Source: DUQX01 sp050948825
Lineage (GTDB): Bacteria; Bacillota; Dethiobacteria; DTU022; UBA8154
Direction: 5' to 3'
Assembly (NCBI GenBank): GCA_050948825.1
Contig: JBMNEO010000011.1
Span: 1 to 58,618, forward strand
Length of the DNA stretch: 58,618 bases
Position 1 is the first letter of the stretch. The number at the start of each line of letters is the position of its first letter. Shown here piece after piece: positions 1 through 7,373 of this stretch. Both the position numbers and the translations under genes were made by a program. The notes beneath the pieces are model-generated. The model saw only the letters and a program-made list of their open reading frames with translations. It searched no databases and had not been told where the DNA came from.

Positions 1-204
1 TTCCCAGCCGCTGGCAGTGCTCAAGAAAGGGTATTTGCGGTATCGCTGATAAAGAGGTGAAAAATCAGGTAAAACATGGGGATACACCTTAAAATGCGGT
101 ATCTGTAAGATTGACAATCTATTCCGTATCAAATATTATTTAACATACATTATTATTTAATATTATTTAACCGAAAACTATTCTATGGAAAGGTGGTCTA
201 GAAG
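1..204. other. Window edge and upstream region of dfx
   Basis: No complete gene is visible here. On the plus strand the second frame is open from the window edge to a TGA at 47-49 and reads SQPLAVLKKGYLRYR. This weakly recalls the PLAVLKRGY motif near the C-terminus of exodeoxyribonuclease VII large subunit (XseA), but the usual C-terminal tail is absent, so it may be a gene remnant or chance. The rest is AT-rich and leads into the dfx promoter region. Confidence 0.25.
134..170 (+). repeat. Three direct copies of TATTATTTAA upstream of dfx
   Basis: The 10-mer TATTATTTAA occurs at 134-143, 151-160 and 161-170, the last two abutting. The array ends 35 bases before the dfx start codon. It could be a regulator-binding array or simply AT-rich promoter DNA; no clear sigma-A -35/-10 pair was identified beside it. 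Confidence 0.55.
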
Positions 205-585
205 ATGAAAAGAGAAGTTGCATTTTATCGTTGCGAGGTGTGCGGCAATATTGTGGAATTGATTAGAAATGGCGGTGGGGAGCTGGTGTGTTGCGGGAAA
301 CCAATGATCAAACTTGAGGCCAATACTGTCGATGCATCTCGGGAAAAGCATGTCCCCGCTGCAGCAAGAAAAGATGAGAAAATATATGTTGAAATAGGAT
401 CTGTGATTCATCCGATGCTCGATGAGCATTACATTGAGTGGATTGCGGTAGTAACGGATAACAGCATCGAAAGAGTATCCCTTTCTCCGGGGAATGAACC
501 CAAAGCAGTTTTCTGCGAAAAGGCAGAAAACGCCGATGTCTATGCATACTGCAATCTTCACGGCTTATGGAAGGCAAATGTGTAA
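205..585 (+). CDS. dfx: Desulfoferrodoxin (superoxide reductase)
   Basis: This cytoplasmic non-haem iron protein reduces superoxide to hydrogen peroxide without making oxygen, a defence typical of anaerobes. All ligands of the two-iron (class I) form are visible in the 126 residues. The N-terminal desulforedoxin-like centre has C10, C13 and the pair C29-C30. The catalytic centre has H49, H69, H75, C116 and H119, the last two in the motif CNLHG. The length matches the family. The ATG start follows GAAAGGTGG. The gene stands alone, with the direct-repeat array upstream and a GGGGTCAGGCTTG repeat nine bases after its stop. Nothing is missing or truncated. Confidence 0.97.
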   Translation: MKREVAFYRCEVCGNIVELIRNGGGELVCCGKPMIKLEANTVDASREKHVPAAARKDEKIYVEIGSVIHPMLDEHYIEWIAVVTDNSIERVSLSPGNEPKAVFCEKAENADVYAYCNLHGLWKANV

Positions 586-594
586 ATAAAGGCC

Positions 595-607
595 GGGGTC
601 AGGCTTG
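595..607 (+). repeat. GGGGTCAGGCTTG repeat, copy A
   Basis: A single arm of the repeat family also found at 3887 and 10441. It lies just downstream of the dfx stop codon at 583-585. No matching opposite arm is apparent, so this looks like a solo or decayed copy. Confidence 0.6.
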
Positions 608-663
608 AATTATTCACTTATTTACAATAACTGCTTTCCCGAGATATAAAAAATGGCAACAAG

Positions 664-704
664 AATAAACCTGGAGCATGTCTTCAGGTTTATTATCTTT
701 TCTT
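664..704 (+). terminator. Probable terminator after dfx
   Basis: Arms AATAAACCTG (664-673) and CAGGTTTATT (685-694) form a 10-bp stem with an 11-base loop. A T-rich run, ATCTTTTCTT, follows. It fits a rho-independent terminator for dfx. Confidence 0.65.
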
Positions 705-846
705 CCAACTTTAGCAGGATTTTCTCTTAAATTGAAGAATTATGTATAAAAATTGTAGAGTGCCGATAGTATCTCGTTTGGGAATATAAGGGCTTCCGGC
801 CAAACCGGCTGATATGCCGGGTTGGTTGAGGGGGAGGCAGTAGCGA

Positions 847-2673
847 TTGTTGGGAATAAATAATACTTTTAAGAAGATTGTTCTGGCTTTATTAGATGCT
901 GTTATGATCGGTGCGTCCCTGTTTATTGCTTTGGTATTGCGCTTTGAGGGTCGTATACCATCGGAATATACGAATAATTTTGAGAGCCTTCTCTGGCCGG
1001 TAATTGCTGTGCAAATCCTGATATTTATTTTTTTTGGCATTTACCGGCGCCTGTGGCGATATGCCAGCGTGGACGAGTTATTACTCATCGTATTTACCGT
1101 TGGGGCGGGCTCTACTGTAAGCTTGCTTTACAGCTGGTATTTTGAGCTCATGCTTCCGCGCAGTGTCTATGTTATCTATGGGGTTTTATTACTCTTTTTT
1201 ATTGGTGGCTCCCGTTTTTCGCTGAGGGTGCTGGCGAAGTATCTGAAGAAGATAAACGGCAATAACAATGGGCGCCGGCCTGTTTTAATTGTGGGGGCAG
1301 GAGATGCAGGTGCCATGGCTGCTCGGGAGCTGAAAAAGCACGAATCCACGCTGGGGACAAGGCTGGTAGGTTTTATTGACGATGATCCCAATAAACGGAG
1401 GCAGGTTATCCACGGGCTTCCTGTGCTGGGAACAAGGGATGATCTACCCGGAATTGTAGAGGAAAAGGGGATTAAGGAAATCGTAATCGCCATGCCTTCG
1501 GCTGCCTATAGCGAGCAGCGGAAAATTATCAACCTTTGCAAAGAGCTCCCGGTGAAGTTGAAAATTATTCCCGGCATCTTTGAGCTGTTGGGAGGGCAGG
1601 TGAACCTTACTCATCTGAAAGAGGTGGAGATCGAGGACCTTTTAAAAAGGGAGCAGGTGCAGGTTGATATTCAGGAGATCTCCGGCTATTTGTCCGGGAA
1701 AGTAATTATGGTTACAGGAGCCGGCGGCTCTATCGGTTCGGAGCTCTGCCGGCAGGTTTCTTTGTTGGGACCGCAGGCACTGCTGCTTCTCGATCATAAC
1801 GAAAACGGTATATTTTACATAAACAGGGAGCTGGCGGAGAAAAATCCTGAGCTCAAAGTGTATCCCCTGGTGCGTGATGTACAGGACTTTAAGAGTCTGG
1901 AGGAGGTATTTCAAGCTTATCGGCCGCAGGTTGTCTTTCATGCGGCAGCCCACAAACATGTACCCTTGATGGAGGCAAACGCCGGGCAGGCGGTACAAAA
2001 TAACGTGCAGGGGACAAAAAATCTGGTGGACCTGTCCGAACGTTACGGTGTTGAAAGGTTTGTTTTTATCTCCACTGATAAAGCGGTAAACCCTGCCAGT
2101 GTAATGGGAGCCACAAAAAGGGCTTCGGAGATCTATATGCAGCACCGGGCACGCAAAAACGGAGATTGTATCTTTTGTGCTGTTCGCTTCGGCAACGTGC
2201 TGGGAAGCCGTGGAAGCGTGGTACCCCTTTTCAAGGAACAGATAGCCGGGGGAGGGCCGTTGACGGTAACTCATCCGGAAATGACCCGCTATTTTATGAC
2301 TATACCCGAGGCGGTGCAATTGGTAATCCAGGCAGGGGCGCTGGGTGAAAAGGGTATGATCTTTATCCTGGATATGGGCGAGCCGGTAAAGATTATGGAT
2401 CTGGCAAAAGATATGATCCTTTTGTCAGGTTTGCAGCCGGGGAAGGATATCGAGATAAAGTTAACCGGCATGAGGCCGGGAGAGAAGCTTTGCGAGGAGC
2501 TTTTCAGCGACAGGGAAAACTTTATGAAAACGAAGCATGAGCGTATCTATATCGCTCCTGATACCCGGCTTCGCGAGGAGGATGTTTTGAAGGAACTGCA
2601 CAGTCTATCGGAAATAGTGGGGACCGATCTTGGCCTGCTATTGGGGTTTAAGGAATATACTCCCAAAATATAG
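847..2673 (+). CDS. Membrane-bound nucleotide-sugar 4,6-dehydratase/epimerase (CapD/PglF/WbpM type)
   Basis: The 608-residue protein has the layout of the long CapD family. Four hydrophobic segments occupy roughly residues 10-125. A first Rossmann-like domain has VLIVGAGDAGAMAARE around 145-160. A C-terminal extended SDR domain has the NAD-binding motif GAGGSIGSELCRQ around 290. Downstream are AAAHKHVPLME, STDKAVNP and FGNVLGSRGSVVP, which are characteristic of UDP-GlcNAc 4,6-dehydratases. The likely role is an early step of surface polysaccharide or glycan sugar synthesis; the exact sugar cannot be told from sequence. The start is TTG at 847 behind GGGGGAGGCAG. The gene begins with ATG of the MFS gene only ten bases after its stop, so the two may be co-transcribed although their functions look unrelated. 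Confidence 0.88.
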   Translation: MLGINNTFKKIVLALLDAVMIGASLFIALVLRFEGRIPSEYTNNFESLLWPVIAVQILIFIFFGIYRRLWRYASVDELLLIVFTVGAGSTVSLLYSWYFELMLPRSVYVIYGVLLLFFIGGSRFSLRVLAKYLKKINGNNNGRRPVLIVGAGDAGAMAARELKKHESTLGTRLVGFIDDDPNKRRQVIHGLPVLGTRDDLPGIVEEKGIKEIVIAMPSAAYSEQRKIINLCKELPVKLKIIPGIFELLGGQVNLTHLKEVEIEDLLKREQVQVDIQEISGYLSGKVIMVTGAGGSIGSELCRQVSLLGPQALLLLDHNENGIFYINRELAEKNPELKVYPLVRDVQDFKSLEEVFQAYRPQVVFHAAAHKHVPLMEANAGQAVQNNVQGTKNLVDLSERYGVERFVFISTDKAVNPASVMGATKRASEIYMQHRARKNGDCIFCAVRFGNVLGSRGSVVPLFKEQIAGGGPLTVTHPEMTRYFMTIPEAVQLVIQAGALGEKGMIFILDMGEPVKIMDLAKDMILLSGLQPGKDIEIKLTGMRPGEKLCEELFSDRENFMKTKHERIYIAPDTRLREEDVLKELHSLSEIVGTDLGLLLGFKEYTPKI

Positions 2674-2682
2674 AAAGCAAAA

Positions 2683-3885
2683 ATGCAAGCCTTGCAAGAG
2701 GTAATGGAATTGAATAAATTGAGCAAACCGAGCTTATGGACAAAGGATTTCATTATAATACTATTGGCGACTTTCTTTGTTGCTCTTAATTTTTACATAT
2801 TAATGACTACCCTGGCTGTTTACGTAGTTGAGCAGTTTAGCGCTTCACAGAGCGAGGCCGGCCTTGCTGCCGGCATCTTTATTATTGCATCACTTTTTTC
2901 ACGCCTGCTAACGGGCAGATATATTGAAGTAATTGGACGCAGGAAGTTGCTTTACGCAGGCCTTTTATTGTTTTTGGTTGCTACGTTGTTATACTTTCCG
3001 GCTAATAGCCTGGGTCTATTGCTGGCGGTCCGTTTTATACACGGAGTTGCTTTTGGCATTGCGACTACAACCACGGCAACTGCTGTAATGGATCTGATAC
3101 CGGATGAGCGGAAAGGGGAAGGGACAAGTTATTTTTCGTTAAGTCCAACTGCCGCGACAGCGTTTGGGCCGTTTATCGGCCTTTTTATTTTACAGCATGC
3201 AGATTTTAAGATGATCTTTGCTGCCTGCACTTTATTTTCCGCGATTAGTCTTATTATTATATTATTTTCCAAAATCCCTGAAGCGAATTTAACAGAAGGA
3301 CAGCGCCGGGCGTTGAAAAGAGGGTTTGGAATACAGGATTTCTTTGAAAAAAAGGCCTTCTCCATTTCAATTATGATGGTGATAATGGGCATAGCTTATT
3401 CAGGCATCGTTTCTTTTCTTAATTCATATGCAATCGAAATACAACTGCAAGATGCAGCCGGTTTCTTTTTTATTGTGTATGCCATTTTTCTTTTTATCTC
3501 GCGGCCGTTTACCGGCAGGTTGCTGGATCTCAAAGGGGACAATGTCGTTATTTATCCGGCCATATTATTATTTTCATTGAGCCTGTTACTGCTCAGCTAT
3601 GCTTATAATGGCTTTATCCTTCTATTGTCAGGGGCGCTGGTTGCACTTGGTTTCGGTACACTGATGTCCTGTTCGCAGGCGATTGCTATTAGAAAATCAC
3701 CGAAGTTGCGGGTTGGATTAGCCACCTCAACCTTTTTTATTTGCCTGGATGGAGGCATGGGGATTGGGCCGTATCTAACGGGGATGATTGTTCAGTCGGC
3801 AGATTTTCGCGGGACGTATCTGGCGCTGGCTATTGTTGTGTTCTTGTCTGTTATTTTGTATTATTATGTGCATGGGAAACAGTAA
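2683..3885 (+). CDS. MFS transporter
   Basis: This 400-residue protein is hydrophobic throughout, with about twelve membrane segments. The loop between helices 2 and 3 reads GRYIEVIGRRKLL, the classic MFS A-motif region (G-x-x-x-D/E-x-x-G-R-R). The overall form, with a short central loop near residue 205-220 (EGQRRALKRG), fits a drug/metabolite exporter of the YfcJ/AraJ-like type. No substrate can be assigned. The start is uncertain: ATG 2683 lacks a good ribosome site, and ATG 2704 has AGAGG but very close. A GGGGTCAGGCTTG repeat begins one base after the stop codon. Confidence 0.85.
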   Translation: MQALQEVMELNKLSKPSLWTKDFIIILLATFFVALNFYILMTTLAVYVVEQFSASQSEAGLAAGIFIIASLFSRLLTGRYIEVIGRRKLLYAGLLLFLVATLLYFPANSLGLLLAVRFIHGVAFGIATTTTATAVMDLIPDERKGEGTSYFSLSPTAATAFGPFIGLFILQHADFKMIFAACTLFSAISLIIILFSKIPEANLTEGQRRALKRGFGIQDFFEKKAFSISIMMVIMGIAYSGIVSFLNSYAIEIQLQDAAGFFFIVYAIFLFISRPFTGRLLDLKGDNVVIYPAILLFSLSLLLLSYAYNGFILLLSGALVALGFGTLMSCSQAIAIRKSPKLRVGLATSTFFICLDGGMGIGPYLTGMIVQSADFRGTYLALAIVVFLSVILYYYVHGKQ

Positions 3886-3886
3886 T

Positions 3887-4012
3887 GGGGTCAGGCTTGC
3901 ATTAATTGCGTTATTGTTAGAAATTTTCCTGGACCATTTTTAAGGGTGTAACGCAAAACAGCTTTGGAGCAAATTGCGATCAATTAATAGCAATAATGCA
4001 AGCCCGGCTCCC
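3887..4012. repeat. GGGGTCAGGCTTG repeat, copy B (inverted-repeat element)
   Basis: The left arm GGGGTCAGGCTTGCATTA starts at 3887 and the right arm TAATGCAAGCCCGGCTCCC ends at 4012, giving a 126-bp element with imperfect inverted ends and no ORF. It fills the gap between the MFS gene and the next gene. It resembles a non-autonomous MITE or a REP-like pair; no transposase is present in the window. Confidence 0.7.
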
Positions 4013-4032
4013 GAAATGGTGGTATATATTTT

Positions 4033-4512
4033 TTGCTGACTGAATTCCTTAATTTTTTATCGGTAGAATTTACGGTGTTATTAACTGCAGCACTCCCGGT
4101 AATAGAGCTTAGAGGTGCGATCCCGGTGGGCATCTCCCTTGGATTATCCCCACTGCATGCTACTTTTTTGTCTTTTATCGGCAGCATGGTTCCGTCACCT
4201 CTGATCCTGTATGCAGTCAGGCCTCTTTTCAAGTACCTAAGAACCACCAGGTATTTTAAGAAACTGGTGGAAAAATTAACGGAAAGATCGCTGGGGAGTG
4301 GCAAAGCGCATAAAGTGCAAAAGTATGGGGCCTGGGGTCTTTTATTCTTTGTTGCCATTCCTTTGCCCGGTACGGGTGTGTGGACCGGAAGTCTTATTGC
4401 AGCACTTCTTGATATCCGAATCAAATGGGCGTTGCCGGCCATATTTTTCGGTAATATGATTGCAGCCATTATTATTGCGACTGTAAGTTATGGCCTCAGT
4501 ATTGTTTTGTAA
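4033..4512 (+). CDS. Small multidrug-export family membrane protein (PF06695-like)
   Basis: The protein has 159 residues with four or five hydrophobic segments. It carries PVIELRGAIPVGISLGLSP near the N-terminus and FVAIPLPGTGVWTGSLIAALL in the second half, both characteristic of the Sm_multidrug_ex family. The family name implies drug export but its biochemical role is poorly established. The start is TTG at 4033 with a weak upstream GGTGG. Its last 25 bases overlap the 3' end of the oppositely oriented Cys-cluster gene, so the two are convergent and share coding DNA at their ends. Confidence 0.8.
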   Translation: MLTEFLNFLSVEFTVLLTAALPVIELRGAIPVGISLGLSPLHATFLSFIGSMVPSPLILYAVRPLFKYLRTTRYFKKLVEKLTERSLGSGKAHKVQKYGAWGLLFFVAIPLPGTGVWTGSLIAALLDIRIKWALPAIFFGNMIAAIIIATVSYGLSIVL

Positions 4513-5186
4513 CCGTTGCGGTAAACGAAAAAGTTACATTCTTCCCGATCGTAAAGGACAGCGTTAAAGGAATTTTTCTGACTGGCAATCAAATTATAAA
4601 GGTACATTCTTGTTTCTTCACTATTGTCGGCCAGGCACCACAGGGCAAAAGGTGCCTCATAGATAGCCCAATTCTTATGAAGATTGAGGGCAATGAAGTT
4701 TTCCCTGCCGCTGCCATAATAAAGAAGATCATAGGCCCGGTAGAAAAGGCTTTCCTCCATGGCCGAAGGGGTGATGGGTTCCCCACAGGGCGCTGCTGCG
4801 GTTCCAAAAACGCGGCAGATGAGCGGCCTTGCCCGGTAAATGCTGCAGTGCTCTTTTTCTGCGTCCTCTTGCAGGAAGGGGCAGAGCAATGTATCGGTCC
4901 CATCGTTATCCGCTAGCAGCCCGACTTTCGTCTGAAACAAGTCAATGATCTTTTCCCATGACCAGCTTTCCTCCAGGTAAAGCATGATATAGTTAAACTC
5001 GGTATACGACATCAGGATGGAACCATAACAGCACTGCCGGCAGGATGGGGGGCAGTTATAGCTTTCTCTATCCCTAAAAAGATCTTTAACCGCATCCATC
5101 CTCTCCAGGGCAAAAACATTGAGAGGTTCCGGTCTCTGAAAAACACCCTCCAGGGAAGTAAAATCATAATCCAGCTTATTTTTCAT
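4488..5186 (-). CDS. YkgJ-family cysteine-cluster protein
   Basis: The protein has 232 residues and contains CPPSCRQCCYGSI near residue 40, the CxxxCxxCC metal-chelating signature of the YkgJ family (putative zinc or iron-sulfur cluster). Further cysteines at LLCPFL, EHCSIY and RPLICRVFG complete the usual pattern. Its cellular role is not established. The ATG follows GAGAGGTGG. It lies 103 bases downstream of selD on the same strand and may be in its transcript; no metabolic link is evident. Confidence 0.8.
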   Translation of the reverse strand: MKNKLDYDFTSLEGVFQRPEPLNVFALERMDAVKDLFRDRESYNCPPSCRQCCYGSILMSYTEFNYIMLYLEESWSWEKIIDLFQTKVGLLADNDGTDTLLCPFLQEDAEKEHCSIYRARPLICRVFGTAAAPCGEPITPSAMEESLFYRAYDLLYYGSGRENFIALNLHKNWAIYEAPFALWCLADNSEETRMYLYNLIASQKNSFNAVLYDREECNFFVYRNGYKTILRP

Positions 5187-5289
5187 CTTCCACCTCTCAG
5201 TGATTATTAACGGTCTGAAGTAAAAACCGGCTTTGCGCTAAATAAGCCTCATTATTTAATGCTAATATTAGCGTTGAAATATTATTTAT

Positions 5290-6339
5290 CTAAAATATTG
5301 CTATCTTCCCCTCCGGCCCGGCGGTAATTTCACCGATAACATATCCCTGCGAGCCTTCTTTATGCAATTCGGCCAATAGCTGCTCCAGGCGCGCAGGGGA
5401 AACGGCCATAAGCAGGCCGCCGGATGTCTGGGCATCCGCAAGCAATATCATACTCTCCTGCAGTTCGCTTTCTTCCGCTTCAAAAATCAGGTCTTTTTTG
5501 TAATACTCCAAATTGCGGTAATCGCCGCCGGGAACAAGCCCCTGCGCGGCCATTTCAGCCACCCCCCGGTAGAGCGGCAATGCTTTCAAATTAATTCGTG
5601 CGCCGACTTTGCTTGAGATGAGCATCTCCTGGAGATGCCCCACCAGGCCAAACCCGCTTACATCGGTGCAGGCGGAAACCCCTGCCCGAACCATAGCCCT
5701 GGATGCGGCGGCATTTAACGTTGCCATGCCCTGGAACGTATCGGCAGCCTCCTGCGGGCTCAGGAAATCCCCCTTCAGGGCGGTTACAATGATCCCCGTC
5801 CCCAGGGGTTTGGTTAAAACCAGGGAGTCCCCAGGCTTCGCTCCGGAGCCGGTGATCATTTTCTCCGGATCAACTATGCCGGTGACCGACAGGCCGTACT
5901 TGGGCTCAGGGTCATCGACACTGTGTCCTCCGACCAGCGTTACCCTGGCCTCCAGCATCTTGGAGAGCCCTCCCTGCAGAATCGCCTCCATATCCTCCAG
6001 GGGAAGTTTTTTACAGGGGAAACAGATAATATTCATCGCTGTGAGCGGTTTTCCTCCTACGGCATAAACATCGCTCAGCGAGTTGGCAACGGCGATTTGC
6101 CCGAATAGATATGGGTCATCTGTAACGGGGGTAAAATAATCCACAGTTTGAACCAGCGCGAGGTTCTCCGATATGCTGTAAATACCAGCATCGGCAAAGT
6201 GCTGATCCCTGTTGATAAAGTTGGGATCATCGCTTAGAGGTAATCGGCACAGCACCTGTGCCAGAGCTCCAGGGCCTATTTTGGCTGCTCACCCCGAGCT
6301 CGAAGTCATCATTGTCAGACGCAGCTTTTCTTCGGCCAT
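5290..6339 (-). CDS. selD: Selenide, water dikinase, a selenoprotein with UGA-encoded Sec17
   Basis: SelD makes selenophosphate from selenide and ATP, the selenium donor for selenocysteine and 2-selenouridine. Translating past an in-frame TGA at 6291-6289 gives a normal 349-residue protein. It starts MAEEKLRLTMMTSSSG, then U17 (the TGA), then AAKIGPGALAQVL, which aligns with the family's N-terminal G-(C/U)-x-x-K catalytic loop; K20 is the expected catalytic lysine. Stopping at the TGA would leave a 16-residue peptide; starting after it would remove the active site. The ATG at 6339 has AGGAGG upstream (about 6346-6351). The usual second cysteine (GCGCK/GUGCK) is alanine here. A stem-loop lies downstream of the UGA. 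mnmH, a consumer of selenophosphate, is at 22.4-23.5 kb; selA, selB and selC are not in the window and must be elsewhere. Confidence 0.93.
6246..6262 (-). promoter_or_regulatory. Candidate bacterial SECIS hairpin in selD
   Basis: On the minus strand, GGCACAG (6262-6256) pairs perfectly with CTGTGCC (6252-6246) around a GUG triloop. The loop begins 34 bases after the UGA at 6291-6289. This fits the known bacterial SECIS form: a stem-loop inside the coding region shortly after UGA with G and U in the apical loop. SelB binding is inferred, not shown. Confidence 0.6.
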
Positions 6340-6359
6340 TATTATACACCTCCTGCCAT

Positions 6360-6379
6360 ATTTCAATTATAATTGAAAT
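6360..6379. promoter_or_regulatory. Perfect 20-bp palindrome upstream of selD
   Basis: ATTTCAATTA at 6360-6369 is followed directly by its exact reverse complement at 6370-6379. It lies about 20 bases upstream of the selD start and next to its ribosome-binding site. It may be an operator; the AT-rich content means chance is possible. Confidence 0.4.
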
Positions 6380-6536
6380 GGCGGCAATATAAAATAGTTA
6401 TTTGCTATAAAGCTTTATTGTATTATAGGAAAAGCGGAACAAAAAAATAATGATTACAGGTTTTAAACGCGTGTAAACCCCTGCAGGGGCGGCGTAGCGG
6501 CTGTTGATGGCTCGTTTTTTTGCTAGTAAATTTTTC

Positions 6537-6565
6537 TTGACGCCACAGGGATTTCATGATAATCT
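6537..6565 (+). promoter_or_regulatory. Candidate sigma-A promoter for isc operon
   Basis: TTGACG (6537-6542) and TAATCT (6560-6565) are separated by exactly 17 bases. It would give iscR a leader of about 170 bases. No better -35/-10 pair was seen nearer the gene. Confidence 0.4.
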
Positions 6566-6595
6566 TTTTATATCAAAAATAACTGACCTGCTGAG

Positions 6596-6662
6596 TCGGG
6601 ATTTAAGTGGATTTAATGGTAAGGTAAAAACAAAAAGGATTTTATTTTTAGTTAAATCCCGA
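6596..6662 (+). promoter_or_regulatory. Inverted repeat in the iscR leader
   Basis: TCGGGATTTAA (6596-6606) and TTAAATCCCGA (6652-6662) are exact 11-bp complements. The 45-base interior holds a second imperfect pairing (TAAAAACAAAA with ATTTTATTTTTA). A stem of this size ending in a U-rich stretch, in the leader of an Fe-S regulator operon, could be an attenuator or a decayed mobile element. Direct copies of CCGGTACA also lie just upstream of the gene. Confidence 0.4.
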
Positions 6663-6740
6663 GTAAATTGCTCTGGATTATAGCCCTCCGGTACAGCAAA
6701 TTTTCAGAATCAGTCCCTTCCGGTACAAGGTGGTGATGAA

Positions 6741-7196
6741 GTGCGTTTGTCAGCAAAGGGAGAATACGGTGTCAGGGCGATGGTTTATCTGGCCTTAAAT
6801 TATGAGAACGGCCCCGTTCCTCTCAGCTCAATATCCCGAAATGAAAATATCTCCCAATATTTCCTGGAGCAAATTTTTGCCACACTCAGGCGTGATGGCC
6901 TGATAAAAAGCACCAGAGGCGTAAAGGGAGGTTATATGCTGGCACAACAACCGCAACATGTCTATGTAGGCGATATTATCCGGGCGCTGGAAGGCCCTCT
7001 TTTCCCGGTGGACTGCCTGGCAGGGGGCGGGCAGACGGATAAAAATCGCCGCTGCAATAAAACAGAAGATTGCCTGGTAAGGAATGTTTGGGAAAAACTT
7101 AGGGAGCACATCGATAATTTGTTGGATAACATTTCTCTTCAGGATATGCTCGATTGGAGTATTGAAAACAAAAATACGGAGTTTGAAAAAGTATAA
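6741..7196 (+). CDS. iscR: Rrf2-family Fe-S cluster regulator, IscR-like
   Basis: This 151-residue transcription factor has the Rrf2 N-terminal winged helix (RLSAKGEYGVRAMVYLA, then ISQYFLEQIFATLRRDGLIKSTRGVKGGY). A cluster of C92, C105 and C111 lies in the position of the [2Fe-2S] ligands of IscR. It probably senses cluster status and controls the iscS-iscU genes that follow. GTG at 6741 is the start, with AAGGTGGTGA upstream. A gap of about 180 bases separates it from iscS. The name rests on the context plus the three cysteines; a CymR-type cysteine-metabolism regulator is the main alternative. Confidence 0.85.
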   Translation: MRLSAKGEYGVRAMVYLALNYENGPVPLSSISRNENISQYFLEQIFATLRRDGLIKSTRGVKGGYMLAQQPQHVYVGDIIRALEGPLFPVDCLAGGGQTDKNRRCNKTEDCLVRNVWEKLREHIDNLLDNISLQDMLDWSIENKNTEFEKV

Positions 7197-7373
7197 TAAA
7201 AAATGCAGGGGAAAAATGCAGAAAAGTATAAAAATGTGTAGGAAAGTGATATAATTGCAGAAAAATACAGGAAGGTGCGGTAATAAGCGCAGTTAGCGCA
7301 GGTAACAAAGATTGGATTATAGATGTTGTGGATGGGTTCCAGTATGGGCTTTAGTTGTGAAGGAGGCGTTAAT

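Noticed and set aside
785..846. GC-rich leader before the CapD-type gene (CTTCCGGCCAAACCGGC...) that resembles part of a c-di-GMP riboswitch
   Set aside because: The second half looks vaguely alike, but the conserved GCAAACC-type first half is absent and the stems do not match; a simple hairpin explains it.
1642..2319. 225-residue minus-strand ORF inside the CapD-type gene
   Set aside because: A shadow frame of a strongly recognised gene, with no family motif of its own. The same holds for long antisense ORFs in dnaK and dnaJ.
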